Source of the DNA: Pseudomonadota bacterium
Lineage (GTDB): Bacteria > Verrucomicrobiota > Verrucomicrobiia > Limisphaerales > SXTU01
Reading direction: 5' to 3'
Assembly: GCA_009924135.1 (NCBI GenBank)
Contig: RFSE01000012.1
Coordinates: 1-64,000, forward strand
Length of the DNA: 64,000 nucleotides
A program made the position numbers and the translations under genes. Shown here piece by piece: positions 1 through 10,800 of this stretch; position 1 is the stretch's first letter, and every line of letters starts with the position of its first letter. The notes under the pieces are model-generated. The model saw nothing but the letters and a program-made list of their open reading frames with translations, was not told the DNA's origin and did no database searches.

Positions 1-178
1 TGGCTCGAATTTCGCCCCCCTGCCGGAGTTAGGCCCGGTGCGGGACGCTGACTGGGCCAAGCTGCCACCCAAGCTCGCGCAAGACCTGCGGGAAGCTCAG
101 CAGAACGGTGTTTCCGGGGATTACCGGGTGTTGGTGGACGCCTACTTCAAAGCGGTGGCAGAAAAGGCGAGGAAGTGA
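1..178 (+). CDS. C-terminal fragment of an unidentified protein (5' end outside window)
   Basis: The frame starting at base 2 is open to TGA at 176-178 and encodes about 58 residues ending in WAKLPPKLAQDLREAQQ...YRVLVDAYFKAVAEKARK. It is absent from the ORF track because the start lies upstream. The pattern 'W.KLPPK...DL.E......S.DYR..V..YF' resembles the C-terminus of large proteins found in Verrucomicrobia and Planctomycetes beside MoxR/DUF58/BatA-type genes; that is recollection of a family pattern, not a search result. The stop overlaps the start region of the next gene, so the two are probably co-transcribed. Function cannot be assigned from this fragment. Confidence 0.75.
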   Translation, partial: GSNFAPLPELGPVRDADWAKLPPKLAQDLREAQQNGVSGDYRVLVDAYFKAVAEKARK

Positions 179-1317
179 GCGTGGTCCGTTTCTTCATGGG
201 TGGGTCACAGTTACCCGGTGGGTTCCGGTGCCTTTGGAGTCTGACCTTCGCGTTGCTTACCGTATGGGGTGGCGGTCTGACGTGCGCTCTCGCAGAAGTC
301 CCGCTCTTTACCCGCCCTGATCGGGTGGATGCTATGGTCCAGGCGGGAACGGCGTTCTTGATCCGGTCCCAACTCCCGGACGGGATGATCCATGAGGTGG
401 ACAAGCGTGAAACTCACGGGGCAGCCATGACGGGTCTGGCGTTAATGGCCTTGGCAGCCGTGGGCCACCAGCCGGCGGATCGGTCAGCGGAGGGCGAGGT
501 GATGCGCAAAGCGGTCGCCTACCTGCTGCGACCGGATGGGCAGACACCGGGCGGCTATTTCGGTCACCGGGACGGCTCGCGGATGTACGGGCATGGCATC
601 ATGACCCTGGTTTTGACCGAGTTGCTTGGGATGGGGGCGGACAAGACCCAGGATGCAATGTTGCGGGAGAAGGCGCAACGCGGGGTAAATCTCATCCTCG
701 CCTCACAACGGGTTAAAAAGTACGATCCACGCTTTTTTGGGGGTTGGCGCTATACTCCTGACGCTGGAGACGCAGACTTATCGATAACGGTGTGGCAGTT
801 GATGGCTTTGCGGTCGGCCAAGAATGCCGGACTAACCGTCCCCAAGGAGTCGATTGATGCCGCCGTTGGGTACCTGCGGAGGAGTTATTTTTCCGGGCGG
901 GATGCCCAAGGCCGGGTGGTGAATCCCAAGAGCGGTTTTGGCTACGTGCCGGGTACCCCACCCCAATTTGCCATGGTCGCCGCCGGCATGTTGGCCATGC
1001 AGGTCTGCGGCCTCCACGATGCTCCTGAGGTGCTGGGGGCGGCCGAATGGCTCCGGACCGCGCCGCCGGTCTGGGAATCCTCCTGGTTTTTCTACGGGAC
1101 GTACTACTTCGCCCAGGCAGCCCACAAGCGCGGTGGCGAGTTGGCCCGGGTGACCCAGGAGCGGGTGGGTGAATTGCTGGCCGAGCACCAGATGGCGGAC
1201 GGGGCCTGGCAAGGGGTGGATGGCTCCGAGAATGGCCAGGGCCGGGTCTATTGCACGGCGATGGCCTTGCTCAGCCTTTCGGTCCGGTACCATTACTTGC
1301 CGATCTACCAGGAGTAG
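175..1317 (+). CDS. Secreted prenyltransferase/squalene-oxidase-repeat protein
   Basis: 380 aa from the GTG at 175. A hydrophobic segment (CLWSLTFALLTVWGGGLTCALA) followed by EVPLF suggests a signal peptide cut near residue 41, so the mature protein is probably exported. The body carries alpha/alpha-barrel repeats of the prenyltransferase and squalene oxidase type, for example GGWRYTPDAGDADLSITVWQ near residues 197-216 and a later DGAWQG...YCTAMALLSLS repeat. It is much shorter than squalene-hopene cyclases and I see no DXDDTA catalytic motif, so it is more likely a non-catalytic repeat protein. The start is uncertain: GTG 175 overlaps the upstream stop, GTG 181 lies about 7 nt after GAGGA (169-173), and ATG 196 is a third option. 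Overlap with the upstream gene implies translational coupling. Confidence 0.85.
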   Translation: MSVVRFFMGGSQLPGGFRCLWSLTFALLTVWGGGLTCALAEVPLFTRPDRVDAMVQAGTAFLIRSQLPDGMIHEVDKRETHGAAMTGLALMALAAVGHQPADRSAEGEVMRKAVAYLLRPDGQTPGGYFGHRDGSRMYGHGIMTLVLTELLGMGADKTQDAMLREKAQRGVNLILASQRVKKYDPRFFGGWRYTPDAGDADLSITVWQLMALRSAKNAGLTVPKESIDAAVGYLRRSYFSGRDAQGRVVNPKSGFGYVPGTPPQFAMVAAGMLAMQVCGLHDAPEVLGAAEWLRTAPPVWESSWFFYGTYYFAQAAHKRGGELARVTQERVGELLAEHQMADGAWQGVDGSENGQGRVYCTAMALLSLSVRYHYLPIYQE

Positions 1318-1339
1318 CCCCTTCCGGTGGGGCTCCCGC

Positions 1340-1354
1340 AGCTTTACGAAAGCT
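1340..1354 (+). terminator. Small hairpin after the prenyltransferase-repeat gene, possible weak terminator
   Basis: AGCTTT-ACG-AAAGCT forms a perfect 6-bp stem with a 3-nt loop, 23 nt after the stop at 1317. It is followed by TAAAATT rather than a clear T-run, so intrinsic termination would be weak. It ends six bases before the shared upstream motif. Confidence 0.3.
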
Positions 1355-1359
1355 TAAAA

Positions 1360-1378
1360 TTAGGGGGAATACCGTAGC
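1360..1378 (+). promoter_or_regulatory. Shared 19-bp upstream motif, copy 1 (before giant gene 1)
   Basis: TTAGGGGGAATACCGTAGC matches TTAAGGGTAATTCCGTAGC at 47450-47468 at 16 of 19 positions. The copies lie 164 and 158 bp upstream of the preferred start codons of giant genes 1 and 2. The core has a GG-N6-CC dyad. Position upstream of a -35-like box fits an activator site; the regulator is unknown. Confidence 0.55.
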
Positions 1379-1398
1379 TCAGCGGGGGGAAAATGAGC

Positions 1399-1428
1399 TT
1401 GCCGGGAACCGCTTTTTCAGCCTACGAT
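1399..1428 (+). promoter_or_regulatory. Candidate sigma-70-like promoter of giant gene 1
   Basis: TTGCCG (1399-1404), an 18-nt spacer, then TACGAT (1423-1428). The boxes are imperfect alone. They gain support because the equivalent boxes before giant gene 2 have the same 18-nt spacer and the same distance to the shared motif within one base. A start near 1435 would give a leader of about 107 nt. Confidence 0.45.
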
Positions 1429-1468
1429 GACCCGTCACGCAGTATTATGACTTGTTGTTGAATCATGA

Positions 1469-1502
1469 CGTTTTGCAACGCGAAAACCTTTGCGAGGTTT
1501 TC
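1469..1502 (+). promoter_or_regulatory. Two adjacent stem-loops in the presumed 5' leader of giant gene 1
   Basis: CGTT-TTGC-AACG (1469-1480) is followed after one base by GAAAACCT-TTGCG-AGGTTTTC (1482-1502), a perfect 8-bp stem. The second stem ends 39 nt before the ATG. It could be an RNA structure controlling translation or a dyad operator; the sequence does not distinguish these. Confidence 0.4.
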
Positions 1503-1541
1503 ACAACTCATTAACTGCTGCCGGTTTTACTCAGGTCCACA

Positions 1542-1850
1542 ATGAAAATTAGCCGTCTCCACCTCCGCGCGATCCTCGTGATTGTGGCGGTGCTGGTCGC
1601 CTTCCTCTGGATGCGACCGCCATGGAAATCTGGTTCTGGCGCCCCGCCGCCGGCGCGTGAAGCCGCCGTGAAGAATCCGGTCAAACCGGCCTTGGTGGGA
1701 CCGGTGTCGCCCGCGTCGGCGATCCCAGCACCGATACTTCGGCCCGGCAAGGATGCGGCCCCCTCCGGCACGGGGGCTGTGCGGGCGAATGTCGGCGGGC
1801 CCGCCGCCACCCTGGACCGGTTCCACAAGTGGTCCGAGCGGTACGCAGCG
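1542..1850 (+). other. Giant gene 1: N-terminal membrane segment and Pro/Ala-rich linker
   Basis: Residues 8-24 (LRAILVIVAVLVAFLWM) form one hydrophobic helix after two basic residues. The next residues, RPPWKSGSGAPPPA, show no convincing signal-peptidase site, so the segment may be an uncleaved anchor rather than a signal peptide. Residues about 30-95 are rich in Pro, Ala and Gly and look disordered. Confidence 0.6.
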
Positions 1851-4800
1851 GCCACTCCCGAAGCCCGGGCCGCAATGCAGTACGAAGGCGGTTCACTCGC
1901 GCTGGAGCGTCGGCACGTGATGAAGGAACTCATCGAGAATGATCCCCGCGCGGCCATCGCGAACGCGGTTCCCTACCGGATTCGCCAGACGCTGCCGCCG
2001 GAAATCCTGGCCTTGCTCGAAGTGCCGGTGAACGGTCGGGGCGACTTGCAGGTGTTGGGAGCGGTCCCGCTGCCCGGAGCCACCCTCTCCCGCTCCATTA
2101 TCCGGCGGCTTGAGTCCAACGGACGGACGTTTGACGCTTACGTGTATGGCGACCGGTTGTTTGAGCGGACGACCCGGGGCTTGGCGTTTTACGGGGTGGC
2201 GGTGGACGGTTCGTTGGCCGTGGCCGAAAATCCCATCCGACCGCTGGATGCGGCTGAGGCGAAAGACCTGATCGCGCAGGGCAAGGCGCCGAAGGACGCG
2301 ATCTGCTCGGTGTCCGGCTTGAAAACCGTCGTGACGGGTGTCGGTGCGGCGGAAGCGGCCTCCCCGGCCAAGGCGGTTCGTTCGGTGGTGGCCACGCCGG
2401 GCAGCACGGACGTGCAAATCGCCAGCGTACCCCAGGCGGTGCAGACCACCTACGGTGATTACGGCGGCAACATCATGGCCTTCTGCCGCCCGACCCATGT
2501 CTCCCGTTATGGTCAGACGCTGACCAGCAAGACGCTGGCGAACCGGAAGTCCGGGAGCTTGAACTATGTGCTGGCCGATGGTCCCGCTTCCGGAACCAGC
2601 AGCGGTTTCCTCACGCCGGGTTACTCTTATACCCAGGGGGTCAAGACGATCCTATATATGCGGCTGGTCTTCCCGGATGACACCACCATCCCCATCACGG
2701 AGCAGCAGGCCTACCAGGACTTGAGTGACTTGAACAATTACTTTGTGCGGGCCTCCTATGGAACTTTTTCCGTGTCCGGCGTGGTCACGCCGCTGCTGAT
2801 GATGCCGCAGACGAAGGTGTGGTATTCAATCCCGGCCCCGACCGGTGGTGGCACCGCCGCGACGCCGCCCAAGGTTGCCAGCGAGCTTTACACCCATGCC
2901 CGGGATGCCGCCGCCCAGGCGGGATATTATTTCAGCGATTACGACTGGGATTGCATTCGTTTCACCACGGTTCCCGGCGCCGGGTGGGGCGGTCTCGGCA
3001 GTGTGGGTGCCCGCAATGTCTGGTTGCAGCAGAGCGGCTATACCACGATGGCGCACGAGTTCGGCCACAACCTGGGCCTGCTGCATGCCAACTTCTGGAA
3101 CACCAAGCCGGGCGCGGCCCCGGGGTCGCCGACGGAAACCTCGAGCGTGGTCGGCCACAACGTTACCTTTGGGGCCGGGGCCAGCATTGACTACGGTGAC
3201 CCGTTCTGCGCCATGGGCAACACGGCCGCCGGCCAGTATAATACTTATCAGAAGTGGAACCTGGGCTGGCTGGCCGACTCGGCCGTGGCGACTTATACCG
3301 CCACGACCAACGTCACCTCGACCGTCCGCCTTTACGCGCTGGATGCCCCGTTGGTGTATCAGAACACCGTGCATGCCATCCGCGTGCGTCGCACGGCCGA
3401 TCGCGAGTACTGGTTCCAGTTCCGTACGGAGTTCGCCGCCAACCAGTACCTCCAGAACGGTCTGCAAATCACCGCCTCGGGCAACACCGAGACGGCTGGC
3501 CAGAATGGTGAGACCGACCTGCTGGATGCCACCCCCAACAGCAACCTGGACAAGACCGACTCGCCCCTGCCGATCGGCCAGACTTATAACGATCCCCGGA
3601 TCAACCTCTTCGTTACTCCCATCGGACGCGCCGGCACCGGTTCGAATGCCTACATGGATGTGGTGGTGAACATCGGCAATTTCCCCACCAACATCGCCCC
3701 GGTGTTCGGCACCCTGACCACCAGTTCCAACAATATCGCCCCCGGTGGCACGGTCACGCTGACGGCTGCCGTCACTGACGCCAACAGCGATACCCTCGCC
3801 TACTTCTGGGACTTCGGCGACGGCTCGGTGAGCACGAATACCCCGGTCGTTTCTCACACCTTTGCCAGCGCCGGTGAATACGCGGTGCGCTGCGTGGCCA
3901 CGGACATGAAGGGCGGCACCGCCAGCAAAAGCCTGGTCATCACCGTGGGCACCCCGGGAACCTTCCGCATCAGCGGCATCGTGCGGTTTGCCAACTCCGT
4001 GCCCGTCGCGGATGCCCGCGTGGACGATGGTATCGGCGGCTCTGCCTACACGGATTCGCAGGGGCGCTTTGCCCTCGTGAACCTGCCCAACGCCACCTAC
4101 AATTTGGGTGTCTGGCGTGACGGTTACCACTTCGAACCGTTCAACCTGGGCAGCACCGCCGTCGCCATCAACAATAGCGATGACAGCAACGTGGTCTGGG
4201 TCGCCACCCAGTTGCCCATGGTCTCGCTCACCACCATCACCAGCGGCCTCGAAGGCGGCAGCTCGAGCGTGGTGCTCACCCGCACCGGGCCGACCAACGA
4301 TGCCCTCAAGGTGGTGCTAACCGCCTACGGTGACACGTTCCAGTTGAATAATGCGGTAGCCGGACCCTCCGCCGTGCCGGCGAACGTGGCCACTGTTGGC
4401 CGGACCAACAACTTCGCCTGGATTTCCACTTCCACTCCCCATGGCTTGGTGGGTGGTGATACCGTCACCGTGTCGGGTGTGACCCCCGCAAATTACAACG
4501 GCACGTGGACGGTGGTGGCGGCCAATGCGACAATTTTTATCTTTACCCAAATCGGGCTCGACTTGGCCACCGTGGCTTCCAGTGGCACCACCCTCGAAGT
4601 TCCTGCCGCCGGCGTTGACTACACCCCGACCAGCGGCGTTTCAATCGTGCAAACCAACTTGAACTCGACTAACATCGCGTTGATCGAAGTGACCATCCCG
4701 GCGGCTTCCAGCAATTTGACGCTGAACTTCGTCAATACGGCCGACGGGGTTTACGAGGGGCCGGAATACTTCTTCGTGGATCTCATGGATCCGTTCCAGA

Positions 4801-7800
4801 AGGAATTCCGCTACTCGTTCCTCAACGGCAGCTTCCAGGTCATCTTCGCCACGAACTATCCGTTGATCCCCGGCTGGATGCAGAACATTGACGTCAATCC
4901 CGGCTCGGGACGCGCCTATACGTATCTCTCCGCCGCCACTTACGTGCGTACCGACCCGCCCTATGTCATCGGCGCGCCCAATGCGCCCACGGCGGCCGTG
5001 CTCATTCAGGATCTGGATACGCCGACCTTGCCGACGTTGAATCTCGTCGCCACCGTCAACATGGCTTTGGAAAGCGGCTATGACCCCGGGGAATTTCTGA
5101 TCACCTCCACCAGCGTGCTGACAAATGACCTCACCGTTTTCTACAGCGTCACCGGCACGGCTTCCAACGGTCAGGATTACGTCTTCCTGCCCGGCTCATT
5201 TGTGATGCCCGCCAATACCCGCTCGTATCGGCTGTCCGTCTTCGCGACGAATGACTACTTCGTCGAGGGACCCGAAACGGTCATCTTGACGCTCCAGGCG
5301 AATCCCAACTACGCCTTGGGCGGTTCCATCACGGACTTCATCACCATCGTGGATGATGATCTGCCCAGCGTCTCGGTCAGTTCCTTGAGCCCGTTTGTAT
5401 CCGAAGGCGGCGGCACGGCCACTTTCACCTTTACCCGGACTGGTAACCTCGAACGTTCGCTCACGGTAAACTATGTCGTTTCCGGGACGGCTACCAGCGG
5501 CGTGGATTTCAACACCCTGCCTGGCTCTGTCACCATCCCCGCTGGCACGGAGCGCGCCAATGTCAATTTGGTGCCTATTCAGGATAACGTCGATGAAGGC
5601 GACGAGACGGTGATCCTGACCATCGTTCCCTCGGTCTTCTACAACACGGGCAGCCCGAACTCGGCACAGGCCATCATCCAGGACGACGAGCGTTCCACCA
5701 TCACCGTGGCCAAAGGCAGTGACGCGGCGGAAGGTGGAGCTGACGGATCCTTCGTCATCACCCGCACCGGCGGCGATTCGAGCACCAACCTCACCGTCTT
5801 CTTCAGCGTCGGCGGCTCGGCCGTCGGCGGCGTCGGCGCGGATTACAATGCGATTGGTACCAGCGTGGTCATCCCGGGCGGATCCACCACCGTGAACATC
5901 CCGATCCACGCGATCGACGACAATTTCTACGAAGGCACGGAAACGGTCATCCTGACGCTGACGACCAACGCCACCACCTACAACGTGGGGGCCACCTATC
6001 AGGCCCAGGTGAACATTACGGACAATGACCCCACCTCCAACCCGGGCATCGGCTTCATGGTCAGCAGCAGTTCCGGCACGGAAACCAACACCACGGTCAC
6101 GCTGACGGTTTACCTCACGGCGCTGCCGCCGGTCGGGGACCTGAGCACGAACGGGTCGCCCTCGCGCATCAAGGTGGACTACGGCGTCACGGGTGGTAGT
6201 GCCACCAACGGCGTGGACTACGTGCTGGCCAACGGCACGATTGAATGGCGTCACGGCACGAACTTCGGCGGTCAGAATCCGATCATCGCGGATGAACTCA
6301 CCAACTCCATCACCTTCACGGTGAACAACGATTTGATCGTCAACGGGGACCGCACCGTCATCGTGACCTTGTCCAACCACAACGAACTGGTAATATACAA
6401 CAGCACCAAGCACAGCTACGTCACGCGCATCACCCCGAACCCGACGCCGTTCCTGGACGACACCAACTTTGCGGCTGGATTTGGCCCGAACAACAATGTG
6501 CGGGGCCTGATTTTCCAGACCAACAACATCTTCCACACCAACGACGGGATTGTGGCGGTGGGCGACTTCACCTCCGTGAACAGCAGCAACAACACGGTGC
6601 GGGCCGTGCGGTTCCTCACCAACGGAAACATTGATCCCAATTTCGTGTTCGCGGGGGTGGATAACAGCATTCATGCGGTGGCCGCCCAGAGCAATGGCCG
6701 GCTCATCATGGCGGGGGCATTTACCAACACGCTGAGCCCGGCGGTCACGGTCAACCGGCTGATGGCCATCACCAACGGTGTGCGCGATACCTCGTTCGTG
6801 AGCACGGGGGTGAACGCCACCAACATCTACGCGCTGGCCGTGGACGCCGGTGACAAGATTTATGTCGGTGGTGATTTTGCCACGGTCAACGGCTCCGCCC
6901 GTCGGCGGTTGGCGAGGTTGAATAGTGATGGGTCGAGTGATGCCACGTTCAACGTCGGTGGCGGTTTTGTGGGCTTTGCCGAGGTTTATTCCATCTTCCC
7001 CCTGGCGTCTGGTGACGTGCTCGTGGGTGGTAATTTCACCAACTACAATGGCACTGATGTGACCAACCTGGTGATGTTGACCACGAACGGCGGCGTCGTG
7101 GGCGCCTTCACGTTCGGGGCTACGGTCAACGGCTCCGTCCGGGCGATGACGACCAACGCTGCGGGCACCGAAATCGTCATCGTGGGTGATTTCACCACGG
7201 TCAACACCAGTAACAACACCCGGATTGCCAGCCTCGTATTGGCCGATGGCTCGATCAACAACAACTTCGCTACGGATCCGGATTTCGGCGGCGCGAATGC
7301 CAGCGTCCGCACCATCCTGCGCGACACGGCCGGGCGATTCTATGTGGGTGGCGATTTCACCTTGATCGGTACCAACACGGTCTTCCATCGCTTCGCGCGA
7401 CTGACCACCTTGGGCACCTGGAACCAGCCGATGAACGCGACCAACGATCCCAATGCCACCGTGCGGGCGCTGGCGATCGATCAATTGGGACGGGTTTATC
7501 TGGGCGGCGATTTCACCTCCCAAATCTTCAACTACCCGAACAACTACTCTTTCGACATTTACCGGTCACACACTTACACGATCATTGATGATGATGCCGC
7601 CGTGGTGGCCGTGACGGCCCCGGGCGCGCCCAATGACGGTTCCTTCCAGATCACCCGCGTTGGCAGCACCACCGCGCCTTTGGCGGTGAACTTCAACGTC
7701 ACGGGTACGGCCACCCGCTCGGCCGATTACGTGCTGCGGACCAATGGCATTGTGCTGTCGGCGAACCAGATCATCATTCCCGCTGGTACCAACTCCGCGT

Positions 7801-10800
7801 TCGTATTGGTCGAGGCGATCAACGACCCGCAGGAAGAGTTCGAGGAAACCGTCACGCTCTCGCTGACCAGCGTGCCGGGCGGACGGACCGGGGCACCGCA
7901 GACGGCCACCGTTTACCTGCCGGACAGCAATGGCTCCATCCAGTTTGAGTTCGCCACGTTCAGCGCTTCGGAGAGTGCGGGGGCCGTGCCCATCACGATC
8001 CGGCGCACGGGCAACACCAGCGGCACCGTCTCGGTTGACTATGTGATCACCGATGGTACGGCGGTCAATGGCGTGGACTACTTCGGCACCAACGGCACGG
8101 TGACCTTCTTCCCCGGCCAGACGACCACCAACTTCTTCATCACGATCACGAACGACACCCTGGTGGAGGGCAATGAAACCGTGAACCTCGCCTTGGCCAA
8201 TGCCACTGGCGGCCTGCCGCTGGGGGGCCAGAATACGGCCACGTTGCTGATCATTGATGACGACACGGCCTTCCAATTTGCCGTGACGAACTTCCTGGTC
8301 GCGGAAACGGGCGGCGCAGGCAACGTGACGGTCTATCGGCTCGGCTTGAACAATGGAACGGACACCGTGGACTTCACGGCCACGAACGGGACCGCCACCG
8401 CCGGACTGGATTTCATCGGCGTGACTAACACGCTGACTTTCAACGTCGGCGTGACCAGCCAGGTGGTTAATATCACCATCCTTGATGACTCGCTGGTGGA
8501 GGGCAACGAAACCATCACCCTGCGGCTGGCCAACCCGAGCGGGACCACCTCCCTGGGCATCAGCAACACGGTCGCCACCCTCACGATCCTGGACGATGAC
8601 GCCCAGCTCTCCTTTACGGCCACCAATTACACCGTCAACGAGTATGCGGGGACGGCGGTCCTGACGGTCTTGCGCACCGGTGGCACCGTGAACACGGTTA
8701 CCGTCAACGCGAACACCACCAACGGCACGGCGGTCGCCGGGCTGGATTACTTCACCAACTTCGCCACGCTGACGTTTGCCGGGGATGTGATCCTGGCCTC
8801 GACCAATGATTCCGGGGTGATGATCACCACGCCGGGCGTGACCAGCAACACCTTCACGATCAACCTCATTGACGATGTCATCGGTGAATTCAACGAGACC
8901 ATCATCGTGGGTTTGAGTTCACCTGCCGGCGGACCGGCGGGGGCGACGACGCTGGGGACGATCTCCGTGGCCACCGTAACGATCACGGACAACGAGCAGC
9001 CGGGCGATACGGATTATGAGTACAGCGTCGGGACCGGGGCCAACGGCTCGGTGCTGGCGCTGGGCCGGCAGTCCGACGGCAAGGTGATCGTGGGTGGCGC
9101 GTTCACGCTGCTCAACGGCATCAGTTACAACCGCATTGGGCGGCTTGCAACCAACGGATTGGTGGACGGATCGTTCATTGTCGGCTCCGGGGCGAACACC
9201 AACATCCTGGCCATCAGCGTGGCCACCAATGACCGGGTGATGATCGCCGGCGTGTTCACCAACTTCAACGGCACCAACCGTGGCCGCGTGGCGCGGTTGA
9301 ATGCCGACGGTTCCCTCGACACCTCCTTCGTCACCGGCACGGGCGCGAACAGCAATGTGAATGCGGTGCTGGTGCTCACGAATAACCAGGTGTACATCGG
9401 CGGCGACTTCACCGATTACAACGGCACGAACATTGTCAACGGCACCAACGTCAGCCGGCTGGCCCTGCTGAATTCGGATGGCACGTTCAACACCAACTTC
9501 CTCTGCAGCGTCAACGGCCCCGTTTATACGATGGCCCAGCAGCCGGATGGCCGGCTGGTCATCGGCGGATCGTTCACCTCGGTGAACAGCTTCCTGATCA
9601 CCAACGTCGCCCGGATCAATACGGACGGTACGCTGGATCTTTCCTTCGTGGCCACGGGCGTGGACAACACTGTCCGCACGCTCGTCCTGCAAGGGGACAA
9701 CAAGATTGTCATCGGCGGTGACTTTAACTTCGTCGAGGGCGCGACTCGCAACTACCTCGCCCGCTTGCTGACCAACGGTGTGCTGGACACCACCTTTGCC
9801 CCGGGTTCCGGTCCTAGCGGCCCGATTCTGGGCTTGGCCATGGATTCCAATGCCAAGATCATCATCGGCGGCGCCTTCACCAATTATGCCGGTTTCGTGC
9901 GTTCGAATTTCGCCCGGATCAAGAGCAACGGGCAGCCGGATCCCTTCTTCCGCATTGGCCAGGGAGCGGACGCCACGGTACGCGTCGTGATGTCCCAGGC
10001 GGACACCTCGATGGTCATCGGCGGTGACTTTACCAGCGTGAACGGGATCGCCCGCAACCGCGTCTCCCGCGTGCATGGCGACGAGGTTTCCAATATTTCC
10101 ACCGTCGAGTTCTCGGCGTCCACCTACGTGGTGGATGAAAATGTCGGGGCGGCCACCATCGGACTGGTGCGTTACGGGGCGACCAATCAGACCACTGACG
10201 TGACCGTGGTGACCACCGATGGCACGGCGGTGAGCCCGACCCACTACACGGGGATCACCAACCTGGTCACCTTTGCCCTGGGCCAGCGGGCGCAGACCAC
10301 CACGGTGCCGATCGTGAACGGCACGGACCCGAACACGGCCCGGACCATCAACCTCTACCTGACCAATGCGGTCAACGGCTTCCTCGACACGGTGACCAAT
10401 GCGGTGCTGACCGTGAATGACAATGACGTGGTTTTTGCCTTCAGCACGAACACCTACTCGGTTTTTGAGAATGTCGGCACGGTGGACATCGGGATCCTGC
10501 GCTTCGGCTCGCTGCCGTATCCGGTCAGCGTGGTGTTCTCCACGGCGGACGGCACGGCCACTGCGCCCAGTGACTACGTTGCCCAGTCGGGCGTGCACGT
10601 GCCCTTCGGCATCGGCGTCACCTCCAACTTCGTCACCGTCACGTTGGTCAATGACATCCTGCCGGAGACCAATGAAGTCGCCAACCTGCTGTTGGCGGAC
10701 TCGCTGACGAACAATCCCCTGCTGCAAATCTTCATCACCAACTCCCCGGCTGCACTGGCGATCACGGATGATGACAACAACCCCGGCCAGTTCGCCTTCT

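Larger units (their letters stand above)
1318..1541 (+). other. Intergenic promoter region of giant gene 1
   Basis: No gene fits in these 224 bases. In order it holds a short perfect hairpin just after the upstream stop, a 19-bp motif also found before giant gene 2, -35/-10-like boxes, and two adjacent stem-loops close to the giant gene's ATG. Each is listed separately. The start codon at 1542 has only a weak purine signal before it (TCAGGTCCACA). Confidence 0.7.

Noticed and set aside
175-1317. Functional squalene-hopene or oxidosqualene cyclase
   Set aside because: 380 residues is far short of these enzymes, no DXDDTA motif is visible, and it has a signal peptide. Only the repeat fold is supported.
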